Shown piece after piece: positions 15,429 to 24,184 of a DNA stretch of 60,820 nucleotides. The position numbers and the translations under genes are program-made. The notes under the pieces are model-generated. The model had not been told where the DNA came from. It worked only from the letters and a program-made list of their open reading frames with translations, and ran no database searches. Within the stretch, counting starts at the first letter, position 1, and every line of letters starts with the position of its first letter. This DNA comes from Botryobacter ruber (GTDB taxonomy: Bacteria > Bacteroidota > Bacteroidia > Cytophagales > Hymenobacteraceae), in assembly GCF_003347595.2 (NCBI RefSeq), contig NZ_QCZK02000025.1:1-60820 (forward strand). Reading direction: 5' to 3'.

Positions 15429-18400
15429 ATGCCTAGCCTAACCAACGAACAAGCCTTAGAAGCCGCCATCGAAAAGCGCCTGACCGGCACCTGCCTGGAA
15501 GAACTGAAGGAGCAGGATAGTCTGCTTTCTACAGTAGCAGAACGGCAGGAAATGTATCGTGGCGGCAATGGCTATTACATTGGTTTACCCAGCGATTTCA
15601 ATGCAGCGTTTGCCATAGACGAACACCGTTTCTGGCACTTCCTGGAAACAACGCAGGCCGACGAGCTGGCGAAGCTGAAGAAGCAGAGTGACTGGAAACT
15701 AAAGATTCTGCAGCGCCTGGACCGTTTGATTAAAAAATATGGCATCCTGCGTATCCTGCGGAAAGGGCTGGAGGTAGACGATGCGCATTTCACGATGCTC
15801 TACGTGCTGCCACTGGCCAGCAGTGGCGAGACCGTCCGGAAGAACTTCGAAAGCAACGAATTCAGCGTTACCCGGCAGGTGCGCTACTCGCTGAGCAACC
15901 CGCTGGAAGAAATAGACCTGGTGCTTTTCGTAAACGGTTTACCCTTTGCCACCGCCGAGCTTAAAAACCACTGGACGGGGCAGAACGCCAGGGTACACGG
16001 GCAGGACCAGTACCGGAAACGCGATACCACGCAGCCGCTGCTGAACTTCGGTCGCTGCATCGTGCATTTTGCCGCAGACACCGACGAAGTGTACATGACC
16101 ACCAAGCTCAACGGGGGCGGTACTTTCTTTCTGCCCTTCAACCTTGGCAACAACCACGGTAAGGGCAATCCGCCCATCCCGTTCGGGCACAAAACCGCTT
16201 ACCTCTGGGACGAGGTGCTCACCCGCCAGAGCGTCTCTAACATCATCCAGCATTTCGTCCGCTTCGACGGCAAAGACAGCGATCCGCTTAACCGAAAAAC
16301 GCTGTACTTCCCGCGCTACCACCAGCTGGATGTTGTACGCAAACTCATCGCCGATGCGAGCAAAAAAGGCGCAGGGCAGACCTACCTGATCCAGCACTCC
16401 GCCGGTTCGGGCAAGTCCAACTCCATTACCTGGGCAGCCTATCAGCTCATAGAAACCTACCCGGAAAGCGACAGTACCCCGGGCAGCAAAGGCGTACAGA
16501 ACCCCTTGTTCGACTCGGTAGTCGTGGTAACGGACAGAAGGCTACTGGACAAGCAGCTCCGGGAAAATATAAAAGAGTTTTCGGAGGTGAAGAACATTGT
16601 AGCGCCAGCTTATTCCGCTCAGGAGCTGAAAGAAAGCCTGGAAAGCGGCAAGCGCATCATCATCACCACTATTCAGAAGTTCCCTTTTATAGTAGGCGGT
16701 ATAGCCGATCTAAGCGACAAACGTTTTGCCGTCATCATAGACGAAGCCCACAGCAGCCAGAGCGGTTCCGCCGCCGATAACATGAACAGGGCCATGGGCA
16801 ACAGCAACGATGAGGATGAGGACGAGGACCCGGACTCGCAGGACAAGATACTGGCCGCCATGCGCTCCCGGAAAATGCGGGGCAACGCTTCTTACCTGGC
16901 CTTCACGGCCACACCCAAAAACAACACGCTCGAAAAATTCGGGGTAAAGCAGGAAGACGGAAAATACAAGCCCTTCCACCTGTACTCCATGAAGCAGGCC
17001 ATCGAGGAAGGTTTTATCCTGGATGTGCTGGCCAACTACACCACCTACAGGAGCTACTACGAAATAGAAAAATCCATCGAAGACAACCCGCTCTTCGATA
17101 CCGTAAAAGCGCAGAAGAAACTAAAAGCTTTTGTAGAGCGCAACCCGGAAACCATCGCCACCAAAGCCGAAATCATGCTCGACCACTTCATTACCAAAGT
17201 GGTAAACACCAAAAAGCTGAAAGGCAAAGCCAAAGCCATGGTAGCTACGCAGAGCATCGAATCCGCTATCCGCTACTTCCGGGCGCTGGAGAAAATACTG
17301 GATAGTAAAGGAAATCCCTTCCGCATCGCCATCGCCTTCTCCGGTAAGAAAAAAGTAGACGGCATCGAATACACCGAAGACGACATCAACAACTTTCCGC
17401 CACACCTGGATACCGCTAAGCCGACAGATCCCGGCTACATCAGCGACAAAATTGCCCGGTATTTCAACATGGACGATTACCGTATGCTGGTGGTGGCCAA
17501 TAAATACCTCACCGGCTTCGATCAGCCCAAGCTCACTGCCATGTATGTGGACAAGAAGCTGCAGGGCGTGCTGGCCGTACAGGCCCTGTCCCGCTTAAAC
17601 CGCTCGGCCTCATCACTGGGTAAGAAAACCGAAGACCTGTTTGTGCTGGACTTCTTTAATTCAACAGAAGATATTAAAGCAGCCTTCGACCCCTTCTACA
17701 CCGCTACCACCCTCAGCAAAGCCACCGATGTAAACGTACTGCACGAACTCAAGAGCAGTCTCGACGATGCCGGTGTGTATGAGTGGTCGGAAGTGGAGGA
17801 CTTCACCGAAAAGTATTTCCAGGAACTGGATGCCGACAAGTTCCTGAGTCCCATTATCCAGGTAGCAGAAGAACGTTTCAATTCCGACCTGGAGCTCGAC
17901 GACAAGCAGAAAGCAGATTTCAAAATCAAGGCAAAGCAGTTCGTCAAGATTTACGGGCAAATGGCCTCCATTATGCCGTTTGAGATGGTGAAGTGGGAAA
18001 AGCTGTTCTGGTTCCTGAAGTTCTTAATCCCGAAGCTCATCATCCTCAATCCGGCAGACGATGCCCTGGATGAGCTGTTAAACTCCGTTGACCTTTCTAC
18101 TTACGGACTGGAAAGAGTGAAGCTGAGCGCCAATCTGGGGCTGGATGCAACCGAGTCAGAGCTGGAGCCTCAGAACGCCAACCCGAGAGGAGCGCATGGG
18201 GGAGATAAAGAAGAGAATCCGCTGGACCTGATTATACAGGCGTTTAACGAGCGCTGGTTTCAGGGATGGGAGGTAACCCCGGAAGAGCAGAAAGTAAAGT
18301 TTGTGAACCTCGCCCAAAGTATGAGGACCCATCCGGACTTTAAAGAAAAGTATGCACAGAACCCGGACACGCTGAACCGAGAAATTGCCTTCAACAAGAT

Positions 18401-18524
18401 ATTCGACGAGGTGATGGCCAAGCAGCGTAAAAACGAACTGGACCTCTACCGGCTTATTTCCAAGGACGATGCCTTTAAGGTAGCGATGCTGGATACGCTG
18501 AAGCGGATGCTCAGGGCGGCGTAA
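15429..18524 (+). CDS. hsdR: Type I restriction endonuclease subunit HsdR
   Basis: 1031 residues, the usual length. The N-terminal PD-(D/E)XK nuclease has Asp163 and the E177-x-K179 pair ('FATAELKNHW'). The translocase motor has Walker A 'SAGSGKS' (326-330), DEAH at 438-441 and motif III 'AFTATP'. The C-terminal helical part binds the methylase core. It cuts unmodified DNA after ATP-driven translocation, in complex with HsdM and HsdS. All motifs are intact, so restriction depends on whether the interrupted hsdS is still functional. It is 80 bases after hsdS; the gap holds a decayed pair of GAACTATGATTT repeats. Confidence 0.95.
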   Translation: MPSLTNEQALEAAIEKRLTGTCLEELKEQDSLLSTVAERQEMYRGGNGYYIGLPSDFNAAFAIDEHRFWHFLETTQADELAKLKKQSDWKLKILQRLDRLIKKYGILRILRKGLEVDDAHFTMLYVLPLASSGETVRKNFESNEFSVTRQVRYSLSNPLEEIDLVLFVNGLPFATAELKNHWTGQNARVHGQDQYRKRDTTQPLLNFGRCIVHFAADTDEVYMTTKLNGGGTFFLPFNLGNNHGKGNPPIPFGHKTAYLWDEVLTRQSVSNIIQHFVRFDGKDSDPLNRKTLYFPRYHQLDVVRKLIADASKKGAGQTYLIQHSAGSGKSNSITWAAYQLIETYPESDSTPGSKGVQNPLFDSVVVVTDRRLLDKQLRENIKEFSEVKNIVAPAYSAQELKESLESGKRIIITTIQKFPFIVGGIADLSDKRFAVIIDEAHSSQSGSAADNMNRAMGNSNDEDEDEDPDSQDKILAAMRSRKMRGNASYLAFTATPKNNTLEKFGVKQEDGKYKPFHLYSMKQAIEEGFILDVLANYTTYRSYYEIEKSIEDNPLFDTVKAQKKLKAFVERNPETIATKAEIMLDHFITKVVNTKKLKGKAKAMVATQSIESAIRYFRALEKILDSKGNPFRIAIAFSGKKKVDGIEYTEDDINNFPPHLDTAKPTDPGYISDKIARYFNMDDYRMLVVANKYLTGFDQPKLTAMYVDKKLQGVLAVQALSRLNRSASSLGKKTEDLFVLDFFNSTEDIKAAFDPFYTATTLSKATDVNVLHELKSSLDDAGVYEWSEVEDFTEKYFQELDADKFLSPIIQVAEERFNSDLELDDKQKADFKIKAKQFVKIYGQMASIMPFEMVKWEKLFWFLKFLIPKLIILNPADDALDELLNSVDLSTYGLERVKLSANLGLDATESELEPQNANPRGAHGGDKEENPLDLIIQAFNERWFQGWEVTPEEQKVKFVNLAQSMRTHPDFKEKYAQNPDTLNREIAFNKIFDEVMAKQRKNELDLYRLISKDDAFKVAMLDTLKRMLRAA

Positions 18525-18576
18525 CCAGCAACATAAAGTATAACAAGAGGAACAAGAACAGCTAAAAATATCCGGT

Positions 18577-19671
18577 ATGCCTGATAAGCCTGAGAAAAAG
18601 CCACTCGAAGAGCAGCTGTACAGCAGTGTTTCGCATCTGATCGAACTAGCCCGCCTGAAAGTGATAGCCAGCGTGAATACCACGATGGTAACGACTTATT
18701 TCGAAATAGGCAGACTCATTGTAGAGCACGAGCAGCAGGGGGAAGAACGGGCTGCTTATGGGAAAGGAACGTTAAAACAATTGTCTATTAAACTTTCTGA
18801 TAAATTTGGAAAAGGGTTTTCCGTGGAGAACCTGGACAGGATGCGTTTTTTCTACAAGGTATACGCCAACCAGAATTCGTCAACACTGTTGACGAATTTG
18901 AGTGACAAAGCTCCAGAAGCAAATTCCGCAACACTGTCTCGGAATTTCCAATTGTCGTGGTCGCACTATATAAAACTGATGCGGATTGAAAACCCGGATG
19001 AGCGTCGGTTTTACGAAATAGAGAGCATCGAAAACAACTGGAGCCTGCGCGAACTGCAGCGGCAGTTCGACAGCGCCCTGTACGAGCGCCTGGCCTTGAG
19101 CCGAGACAAAGCGCAGGTAAAGCAATTGGCTGAAAAAGGGCAGCAGGTACAACAGCCGCAGGATATCATCAAAGACCCGTACGTGCTGGAGTTCCTGGGG
19201 CTGAAGGAGGAGGCCGCTTTCTCGGAATCGAAGCTGGAAAATCGTATTATTGACGAACTGCAGCACTTTTTGCTGGAGCTGGGAAAGGGCTTTGCCTTTG
19301 TGGGGCGGCAGGTGCGGTTTACCTTCGATGAAAAGCACTTCCGGATAGACCTGGTGTTTTACAACCGCTTCCTGCGCTGTTTCGTGTTGCTCGACCTGAA
19401 GATTGGCGAAGTAAGCCACCAGGACCTGGGCCAGATGCAGATGTATGTCAACTACTACGACCGCTTTGTAAAAACCGACGACGAAAACCCAACCATCGGC
19501 ATCATCCTCTGCAAAGAGAAAAATAAAGCCCTGGTAGAAATTACCTTGCCCAAAGAAAACAACCAGATTTTTGCGAGTAAATATCAAACTTTTCTGCCGA
19601 GCAAGGAAGAGCTGAAGGCGGTACTGAATGATACAGTGAAGGATGATGAAAATATTGGTGGTGAGGCATGA
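18577..19671 (+). CDS. YhcG-type DUF1016 PD-(D/E)XK nuclease-domain protein
   Basis: 364 residues. The N-terminal DUF1016 part ('EIGRLIVEHEQQGEERAAYGKGTLKQLS' and 'FGKGFSVENLDRMRFFYKVY') is followed by a C-terminal nuclease-like domain with 'HFRIDLVFYNRFLRCFVLLDLKIG' (Asp and DLK pair) and 'YVNYYDRF'. The family resembles the endonuclease fold of RM and Holliday-junction enzymes and is often found beside type I systems; its activity is not established. It begins 52 bases after hsdR on the same strand and with similar base composition, so it is probably an accessory gene of the defence island. Residues 85-120 vary in length between homologues. Confidence 0.8.
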   Translation: MPDKPEKKPLEEQLYSSVSHLIELARLKVIASVNTTMVTTYFEIGRLIVEHEQQGEERAAYGKGTLKQLSIKLSDKFGKGFSVENLDRMRFFYKVYANQNSSTLLTNLSDKAPEANSATLSRNFQLSWSHYIKLMRIENPDERRFYEIESIENNWSLRELQRQFDSALYERLALSRDKAQVKQLAEKGQQVQQPQDIIKDPYVLEFLGLKEEAAFSESKLENRIIDELQHFLLELGKGFAFVGRQVRFTFDEKHFRIDLVFYNRFLRCFVLLDLKIGEVSHQDLGQMQMYVNYYDRFVKTDDENPTIGIILCKEKNKALVEITLPKENNQIFASKYQTFLPSKEELKAVLNDTVKDDENIGGEA

Positions 19672-19732
19672 AAGGGTATTTATTTTCTGATTATTTGCAT
19701 AATTTAACCGTCAGCAGAAAGCGTTAGAAACA

Positions 19733-20317
19733 ATGGGTAAATATTTGAGAGGCTGGAGGGCTTATTTGCTTTTCTTGCCAGGCGTGATAGGGGTGCTGCT
19801 TTTCGAAAGTGCTATTCCGGGAAAGGAGAGTCAGCTGCGCATTTCTCCTGTTTTCAACATCCTGTTAGTCTTTAATTTGGCGTTAGTAGTAAGTGTAAAT
19901 GCTTACTTTGTGGTGGCGTTTGAGAAAGCCACAGTTCCAAAACGCAGGTACCTTACCCTGAATGCGCTGCTTCCGGTAGCCTTCCTGGTTCTGTACTTTT
20001 TGTTTGTCGTGTATAGCAGCTTTGCAAAGTACCAGGTGCAGCATGTCCAGCAAGTAGAGCCCGTCAGAACGATACATCTGGGTTTTATGAATTATTTAAT
20101 TCTCGGGATGTTGCTATATGCGGCTGTCAATTTCCTCTATTTGAATAAAGAACTGGTAATGGGGCGCATCCGCAGAATAGAAGATCAGGCACAGCAACTG
20201 CAGTTAAGTAACAAGTTCTTACTTCCAATGAAGCGTATAACCAGAGCTGCTCTGCTGACTGCTCTGGGCCTTTTTGTACTTGTTGTATTTATTGACCTGA
20301 AGATGCTTTTCTTCTAA
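19733..20317 (+). CDS. Multi-pass membrane protein of unknown function
   Basis: 194 residues with about five hydrophobic segments (near 10-27, 43-65, 79-96, 120-138 and 172-192) and a short charged loop 'RIRRIEDQAQQLQ' before the last one. I do not recognise a family. It stands alone between the restriction island and a bidirectional terminator. A membrane location is the only claim the sequence supports. Confidence 0.6.
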   Translation: MGKYLRGWRAYLLFLPGVIGVLLFESAIPGKESQLRISPVFNILLVFNLALVVSVNAYFVVAFEKATVPKRRYLTLNALLPVAFLVLYFLFVVYSSFAKYQVQHVQQVEPVRTIHLGFMNYLILGMLLYAAVNFLYLNKELVMGRIRRIEDQAQQLQLSNKFLLPMKRITRAALLTALGLFVLVVFIDLKMLFF

Positions 20318-20420
20318 ACAGTAGCCTAAGCGTCTTATTCTTAGCAAAAGAAACCAATTTATAAAAGGACGCTTGTTTGATGGCTCCTGTCTGGAGCTAT
20401 TTTATGCCCCAGCCCAAATA

Positions 20421-20471
20421 AAAACAACCGGATTGCTGTCAAAAACCGCGACAGGCAATCCGGTTGTTTTT
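20421..20471. terminator. Bidirectional terminator
   Basis: AACAACCGGATTGC-TGTC and GACA-GGCAATCCGGTTGTT pair around a short loop, with A-rich DNA on the left and T6 on the right. It serves both the membrane protein gene (plus) and the SoxB-like gene (minus). Confidence 0.85.
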
Positions 20472-20527
20472 TATGATAGAAGGCTTGCGTTAGAACCTAA
20501 TTGCTGTTCCTCCCATAGGAAGGCTAA

Positions 20528-22180
20528 CTACCGGAATTTATAATCCACTTTTGGCAGCTGCGACAGCACCGGGGTGTCCAGGTCGAGTGCTTTGGCTCTT
20601 CCGTCTGTTGCTGGTGCAACGGTGCCATGGTTTTTCAGGTAGTCCTCCAGCACATCGTGTACGGTGTAGTTCATTACCTGGGGCTCCCGGGCGTGGGGCA
20701 TACGGCAAAGCATGTGGTCGGGCTCACCGCTTCTGCGGCAGGCAGCCAGGGTGTACTCCCGCTGCAGGTCCAGGGGTTTGCCGCCTACCGTGATAGACTG
20801 CACCCGCTGCCCTTTCGGGGCATTGGCGTTAAACGTCATCTCCATGCCGGAGAAGCGGATAACCCACCCGCCGAAGCGCTCGAGCGGCTTGTGGGCAAAT
20901 ACATTGTGCAGTTCCTGCTCCATCCAGTCGTGCAGCTGCTGCCCGGTGGCCTTGCCTGTTTTCACGTTTTCGTTAACGGGCAGCATGTTCCAGACATCGC
21001 TGTAAGTAATGGCTGCTTTGCCGGTTGCATCCGGAACGATGGGGGTGCTGAAACGGAAGCCGTTAGAGATGGCGATGTCGGCGCCGGTTTTCCAGCGCAG
21101 GGCGTCGGTAATCATATTGTCCATGGCATTTTCTACTACCAGGTAGCGGTAGAGCGGTGTGGTGGTATAGCCCAGCACACGGTCCATCTTTTCCTTATAA
21201 GGTGCCATCTGCTCCGTTACTACCTGCTGCACGGCTGCGTCTGCGGGGTAACGGGCAGGGTCTACTTCTATCAGCTCATACCGCTGCCCTACAATTTTGC
21301 CATTTTTTACATCCAGGTCGAGGCGGCCCACAAAGGAGGCAAACGCGCCCGGTTCCAGCACCTGGGCATACTTGCGCTTCAGGGGCTGGCGAATACGTTC
21401 GTGGGTATCGTTGCCCAGGATAAAGTCTACGCCCTGCACGTACTCCTGGTCAGCCAGGTGGAGCTGTTTGGAAATACCGATGTGCGTTACCAGAAACAGG
21501 ACATCTACCTGCTGCTCTTCCTTTAGTTCTTTGATCAGAGCCTCCAGGTTGTCTTCCACTTGTTTAAAAACAAGGCCTTTGCTGAAGGAAGGGTTCTGAC
21601 GCACAGGCACCTCCGGGTCGTTATAAGAGATGAACCCCAGCTTAACGCCTTTCACTTCCTTTACCAGGTAGGGCGGGTAAACTGTGGCAGCACTGGCTTC
21701 GTCGTACATGTTGGCGCTGATAACGGGTTTGCCGTAGGCCTGCAGCACCTCGCGCATTTTCCGGCTACCGAATATTACTTCCCAGTTGCCCGGTATCAGG
21801 AAATCGTAGTCCATGGCGTTGATCACCGGGCCAAAAACTTCCCCTTCCGACAAAGCTGCCACGGCACTGCCCTGTATCAGGTCGCCACCGTCCAGGATGA
21901 CGGTGCCACCGGGGTTTTCGGCTTTTACCTGTTTGAAAATTGTCTGCAGATGGGCCATGCCGCCGCGCTCCCTGAAAACAAATTCACCGTCCTCGATAAA
22001 CATCTCCTGGTGGGGCAGCAGCTGGCCATGTATGTCGGCAGTCTGCAGGATCGTAATGGTTTCGGTGCCATCTGCATTTGCCTGAGTTTCGTCGGGATGC
22101 GAGCTCTGGCAGGAGACGAGTAGGCTCATGGCAAAGAGAAAAAGGATGGTGAAAAGGCTAAAATCTGCTTTATATGTCAT
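20528..22180 (-). CDS. SoxB/5'-nucleotidase-type metallophosphoesterase lipoprotein
   Basis: 550 residues. A lipoprotein signal ends at Cys24 (LLVSC). The calcineurin-like domain has 'TADIHGQL' (Asp49, His51), 'ILDGGDLIQGS' and 'IPGNWEVIFG' (131-138), then later TH and 'GNDTHE' metal ligands. The C-terminal 5'-nucleotidase domain includes 'DALRWKTGADIAISNGFRFS' and 'GGWVIRFSGMEMTF'. In ordinary 5'-nucleotidases the motif is GNHE/D with a catalytic His; here Trp stands in its place, a change I associate with SoxB-type thiosulfohydrolases, and the C-terminal domain also looks SoxB-like. Neighbouring sulfur genes favour a sulfur substrate. A nucleotidase role cannot be excluded. It lies 100 bases after the DoxX-DsrE gene on the same strand. 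Confidence 0.75.
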   Translation of the reverse strand: MTYKADFSLFTILFLFAMSLLVSCQSSHPDETQANADGTETITILQTADIHGQLLPHQEMFIEDGEFVFRERGGMAHLQTIFKQVKAENPGGTVILDGGDLIQGSAVAALSEGEVFGPVINAMDYDFLIPGNWEVIFGSRKMREVLQAYGKPVISANMYDEASAATVYPPYLVKEVKGVKLGFISYNDPEVPVRQNPSFSKGLVFKQVEDNLEALIKELKEEQQVDVLFLVTHIGISKQLHLADQEYVQGVDFILGNDTHERIRQPLKRKYAQVLEPGAFASFVGRLDLDVKNGKIVGQRYELIEVDPARYPADAAVQQVVTEQMAPYKEKMDRVLGYTTTPLYRYLVVENAMDNMITDALRWKTGADIAISNGFRFSTPIVPDATGKAAITYSDVWNMLPVNENVKTGKATGQQLHDWMEQELHNVFAHKPLERFGGWVIRFSGMEMTFNANAPKGQRVQSITVGGKPLDLQREYTLAACRRSGEPDHMLCRMPHAREPQVMNYTVHDVLEDYLKNHGTVAPATDGRAKALDLDTPVLSQLPKVDYKFR

Positions 22181-22280
22181 ACTCTTCGATATTTATTTTT
22201 AATCATACTATTCAAAAAGGCACACACCTCCTGCATGTCCTTTCTGATGTTTTTAGTGGTGGTTAATTTAACAGGCAGTA

Positions 22281-23174
22281 TTACAGCTCCACCGTCCGGA
22301 AGCCCTGTTGCTGCAGTTCGAACATAAAAGTTAAGCCGTTCGGGACAACCTCTACGCCCTCCACGAGGGTGGCCGGGTCGATGTTGAACTTTTTCAGGGA
22401 CATGCCGCAGACTTTATAATTGATACCTGCTGCCTGACCCTTCGCAAATTCCTGCGCCATGTCGCTGCCTTTCACAAACGCTTCCACCGACTTGCCGCAT
22501 GCCATCACCACAAATTCACCGCGATGAAAGTGGCTCTCTGCGGTTATGCTCTCTGCCGTATGTACAGCGGCTTTCAGGTGGTTTGGCTGGCTGATGAGCA
22601 CCGCGTAATTTGTTTTGCCAGCCTTCGCGGCTGTTGCTGCGGTTGCCTGTGTGCCTGTTGCAGCTGTTGTGCAGGAGCCCAGCAGGAACAGCAGGCCCCC
22701 TGTAAGTACTGCCGCATAGCTGCCAGCGCGAACTCCTTTGCTGGTTTTACCAGGCTTGCTGCTGCGCTGCAGTAATTGGTCGAGGCCGTAATACCGGGCA
22801 CCGTTCACGATAAAGAAAAGCAGCATGCCCAGCAGCGCGATGTTCTTGAACAGCGGGCCACTACCGGCGGCATTCGCTACCTGCACCGTCAGGGTAATGG
22901 GGATGAGGATGAAGAGCAGCAACAGGGCTGCCAGCTTTGTCCGGAAGCCCAGCAGCAGCAGGATGCCGCCGGTAAGCAGACCGATACCGGAAAGGATTAT
23001 CAGCGTTTCTGCGGGTGCTATCCAGGTAGCCAGATGTCCCAGGGGCGCTTTTTCGAGTCGGGCGGTAGCGCCGGCAGTCTGGAAAAGGTGGTTGATACCT
23101 GCTATAATAAAAATAAGGCTGCTCATGATGCGCAGCACCAGGAATGATATTTTTTGAAAGAATGTGGTTTCCAT
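22281..23174 (-). CDS. DoxX membrane domain fused to a DsrE-type sulfur-carrier domain
   Basis: 297 residues. Positions 1-130 are a four-helix DoxX/DoxD-like membrane domain, a fold shared with thiosulfate:quinone oxidoreductase subunits. A linker is followed by a fifth hydrophobic segment ending in LLGSC (151-168), shaped like a lipoprotein signal. Then comes an Ala/Thr-rich linker and a DsrE-like domain (about 188-297) with Cys226 (VVMACGKS) and Cys256 (YKVCGMS), candidates for persulfide carriage. The arrangement places the DsrE domain on one side of the membrane, tethered to DoxX. It is likely in one unit with the SoxB-like gene. The substrate is unknown; a sulfur-handling role follows from both domains and the neighbours. 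Confidence 0.75.
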   Translation of the reverse strand: METTFFQKISFLVLRIMSSLIFIIAGINHLFQTAGATARLEKAPLGHLATWIAPAETLIILSGIGLLTGGILLLLGFRTKLAALLLLFILIPITLTVQVANAAGSGPLFKNIALLGMLLFFIVNGARYYGLDQLLQRSSKPGKTSKGVRAGSYAAVLTGGLLFLLGSCTTAATGTQATAATAAKAGKTNYAVLISQPNHLKAAVHTAESITAESHFHRGEFVVMACGKSVEAFVKGSDMAQEFAKGQAAGINYKVCGMSLKKFNIDPATLVEGVEVVPNGLTFMFELQQQGFRTVEL

Positions 23175-23321
23175 GTTTTCGGTTTTTCTCTAAATGAAGT
23201 GAATAGAAGTGAATAGAAAATGGCTGTGCCGTTCCGGTACAGAACAACAGGCACAGTGCTGCAGCGGCGGTACTTAAAGCTTCAGCCGCTGCAAATGCAT
23301 GCGGGCACGCTTGTCCGATAA

Positions 23322-23510
23322 AGGGTAGGGCCGTTTCATTTTTATAAACCTGGCGCGAACGTCTTCGTTCGTGTCTGCTAATCGCGGCCTTTGGCCGGAG
23401 TGAATAGCCTGTAGAGTGGTTCCCGGCGGCCAGAGGCCGCAGAATATTCATCACGAGCGAGGACGCTCGCGCCATTTTACCAGAATGAAACAGTCCTGCG
23501 CTGCAGGGGG
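23322..23510. repeat. Nested palindromic (REP/MITE-like) element, copy 1
   Basis: The core runs from TGGCGCGAACGTC (23351) to GACGCTCGCGCCA (23474). It contains a second pair CGCGGCCTTTGGCCG and CGGCCAGAGGCCGC, and an outer pair GGGCCGTTTCATT / AATGAAACAGTCC. A closely related copy is at 55795-55994. No reading frame. It fills most of the gap upstream of the DoxX-DsrE gene, where no CRP-type operator is visible. Confidence 0.8.
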
Positions 23511-23552
23511 GACTTTCCCTGCTATTGAAAGGATAGGCGTAATGTCAGTACA

Positions 23553-23918
23553 TTAAGAAAACCGGGGAGGATCGGGCTCTGTCTCCAGGTCGGGCGAGAG
23601 GTGAGTTCGGGCAGGAGAGGCAATGGTGGCAGGTGCAGCAGAAAAATGAAGGTATGTTTCTGCCTGTTGCGTGTTCAGAACTGCAAAAAGCTGCGGGCTG
23701 CAGTCGGTGGTTGTGCCGGAGCCGCGTTGTTGCTCCTGCTGTGTCTGGTGCTTCAGGCATTTTTTAGCGCAGGTATGTTTTAGGTTGCGCTTGATGTTAC
23801 AGGTTTTCGTCAGCTTCGGCTTCTCCACACCCGTTAAGCTGTTCACGCTCCTGCCGGGTTGCGGCAGGGTGAAAAGCAGGAGCAGTGTGCTGATAAACAA
23901 AAGCAGGTAACGCATCAT
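23553..23918 (-). CDS. Small exported Cys-containing protein, unknown
   Basis: About 121 residues from ATG 23918. It has a signal peptide (MMRYLLLFISTLLLLFTLP), then a basic region with 'TCNIKRNLKHTCAKKCLKHQTQQ' (three Cys) and 'DCSPQLFAVL', ending 'DLETEPDPPRFS'. I do not recognise a family; Cys/His spacing could bind metal or take part in thiol chemistry. Its promoter carries the same CRP-type operator and spacing as three other genes of the cluster, which supports it being real. A copy of the dispersed GTGGCAGGTGCAG repeat is read in frame as 'FSAAPATIASPA' near residue 95-108. The frame also opens at TTG 23933, a poorer start. Confidence 0.55.
   Translation of the reverse strand: MMRYLLLFISTLLLLFTLPQPGRSVNSLTGVEKPKLTKTCNIKRNLKHTCAKKCLKHQTQQEQQRGSGTTTDCSPQLFAVLNTQQAETYLHFSAAPATIASPARTHLSPDLETEPDPPRFS
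23621..23647 (+). repeat. Dispersed GTGGCAGGTGCAG repeat, copy inside a small gene
   Basis: CAATGGTGGCAGGTGCAGCA then GAAAAATG. One of about twelve copies in the window; see the finding on this family for the other positions. Confidence 0.7.
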
Positions 23919-24028
23919 AAGTAATCCAGACAAACCTGGTTTCAGGTTAGTTCATGTAAAAGTACAAAAATACTGGTTTAATAGCCACAGCACCAGGTAA
24001 AATGGCTTCCGGAAACCAGGTTGTTTTA

Positions 24029-24077
24029 CAAAGGTAGCACGCAGCTGCTGCGTGTTCAGTGACTTTTGTCACGTAAG
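24029..24077 (-). promoter_or_regulatory. CRP/FNR-type operator and -7 box, small Cys protein gene
   Basis: Operator GTGACTTTTGTCAC (24059-24072) within CAGTGAC...GTCACGTAAG. On the minus strand the -7 box TACCTTTG lies at 24036-24029, 22 bases from the operator. The operator centre is therefore near -41, the place of a class II activator. Confidence 0.75.
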
Positions 24078-24103
24078 GGGTCCGGCGAAGCAGCGCTTTT
24101 TTC

Positions 24104-24137
24104 ATTCTGCTGCACCAGCCACCACAGCCACTGCTCC
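24104..24137 (-). repeat. Dispersed repeat copy between YedE-type gene and operator
   Basis: On the minus strand it reads GGAGCAGTGGCTGTGGTGGC followed by TGGTGCAGCAGAAT, close to the family consensus. Confidence 0.7.
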
Positions 24138-24161
24138 GGCTGCAAGGCAGGAACGAGCTAA

Positions 24162-24184
24162 AAAAGCTTCCCTAGTGGGGAAGC
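24162..24184 (-). terminator. Terminator overlapping the end of the yedE pair
   Basis: On the minus strand GCTTCCCC, loop ACTA, GGGAAGC then T6. The stop codon of the upstream gene (24174-24172) lies in the hairpin. Confidence 0.75.
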
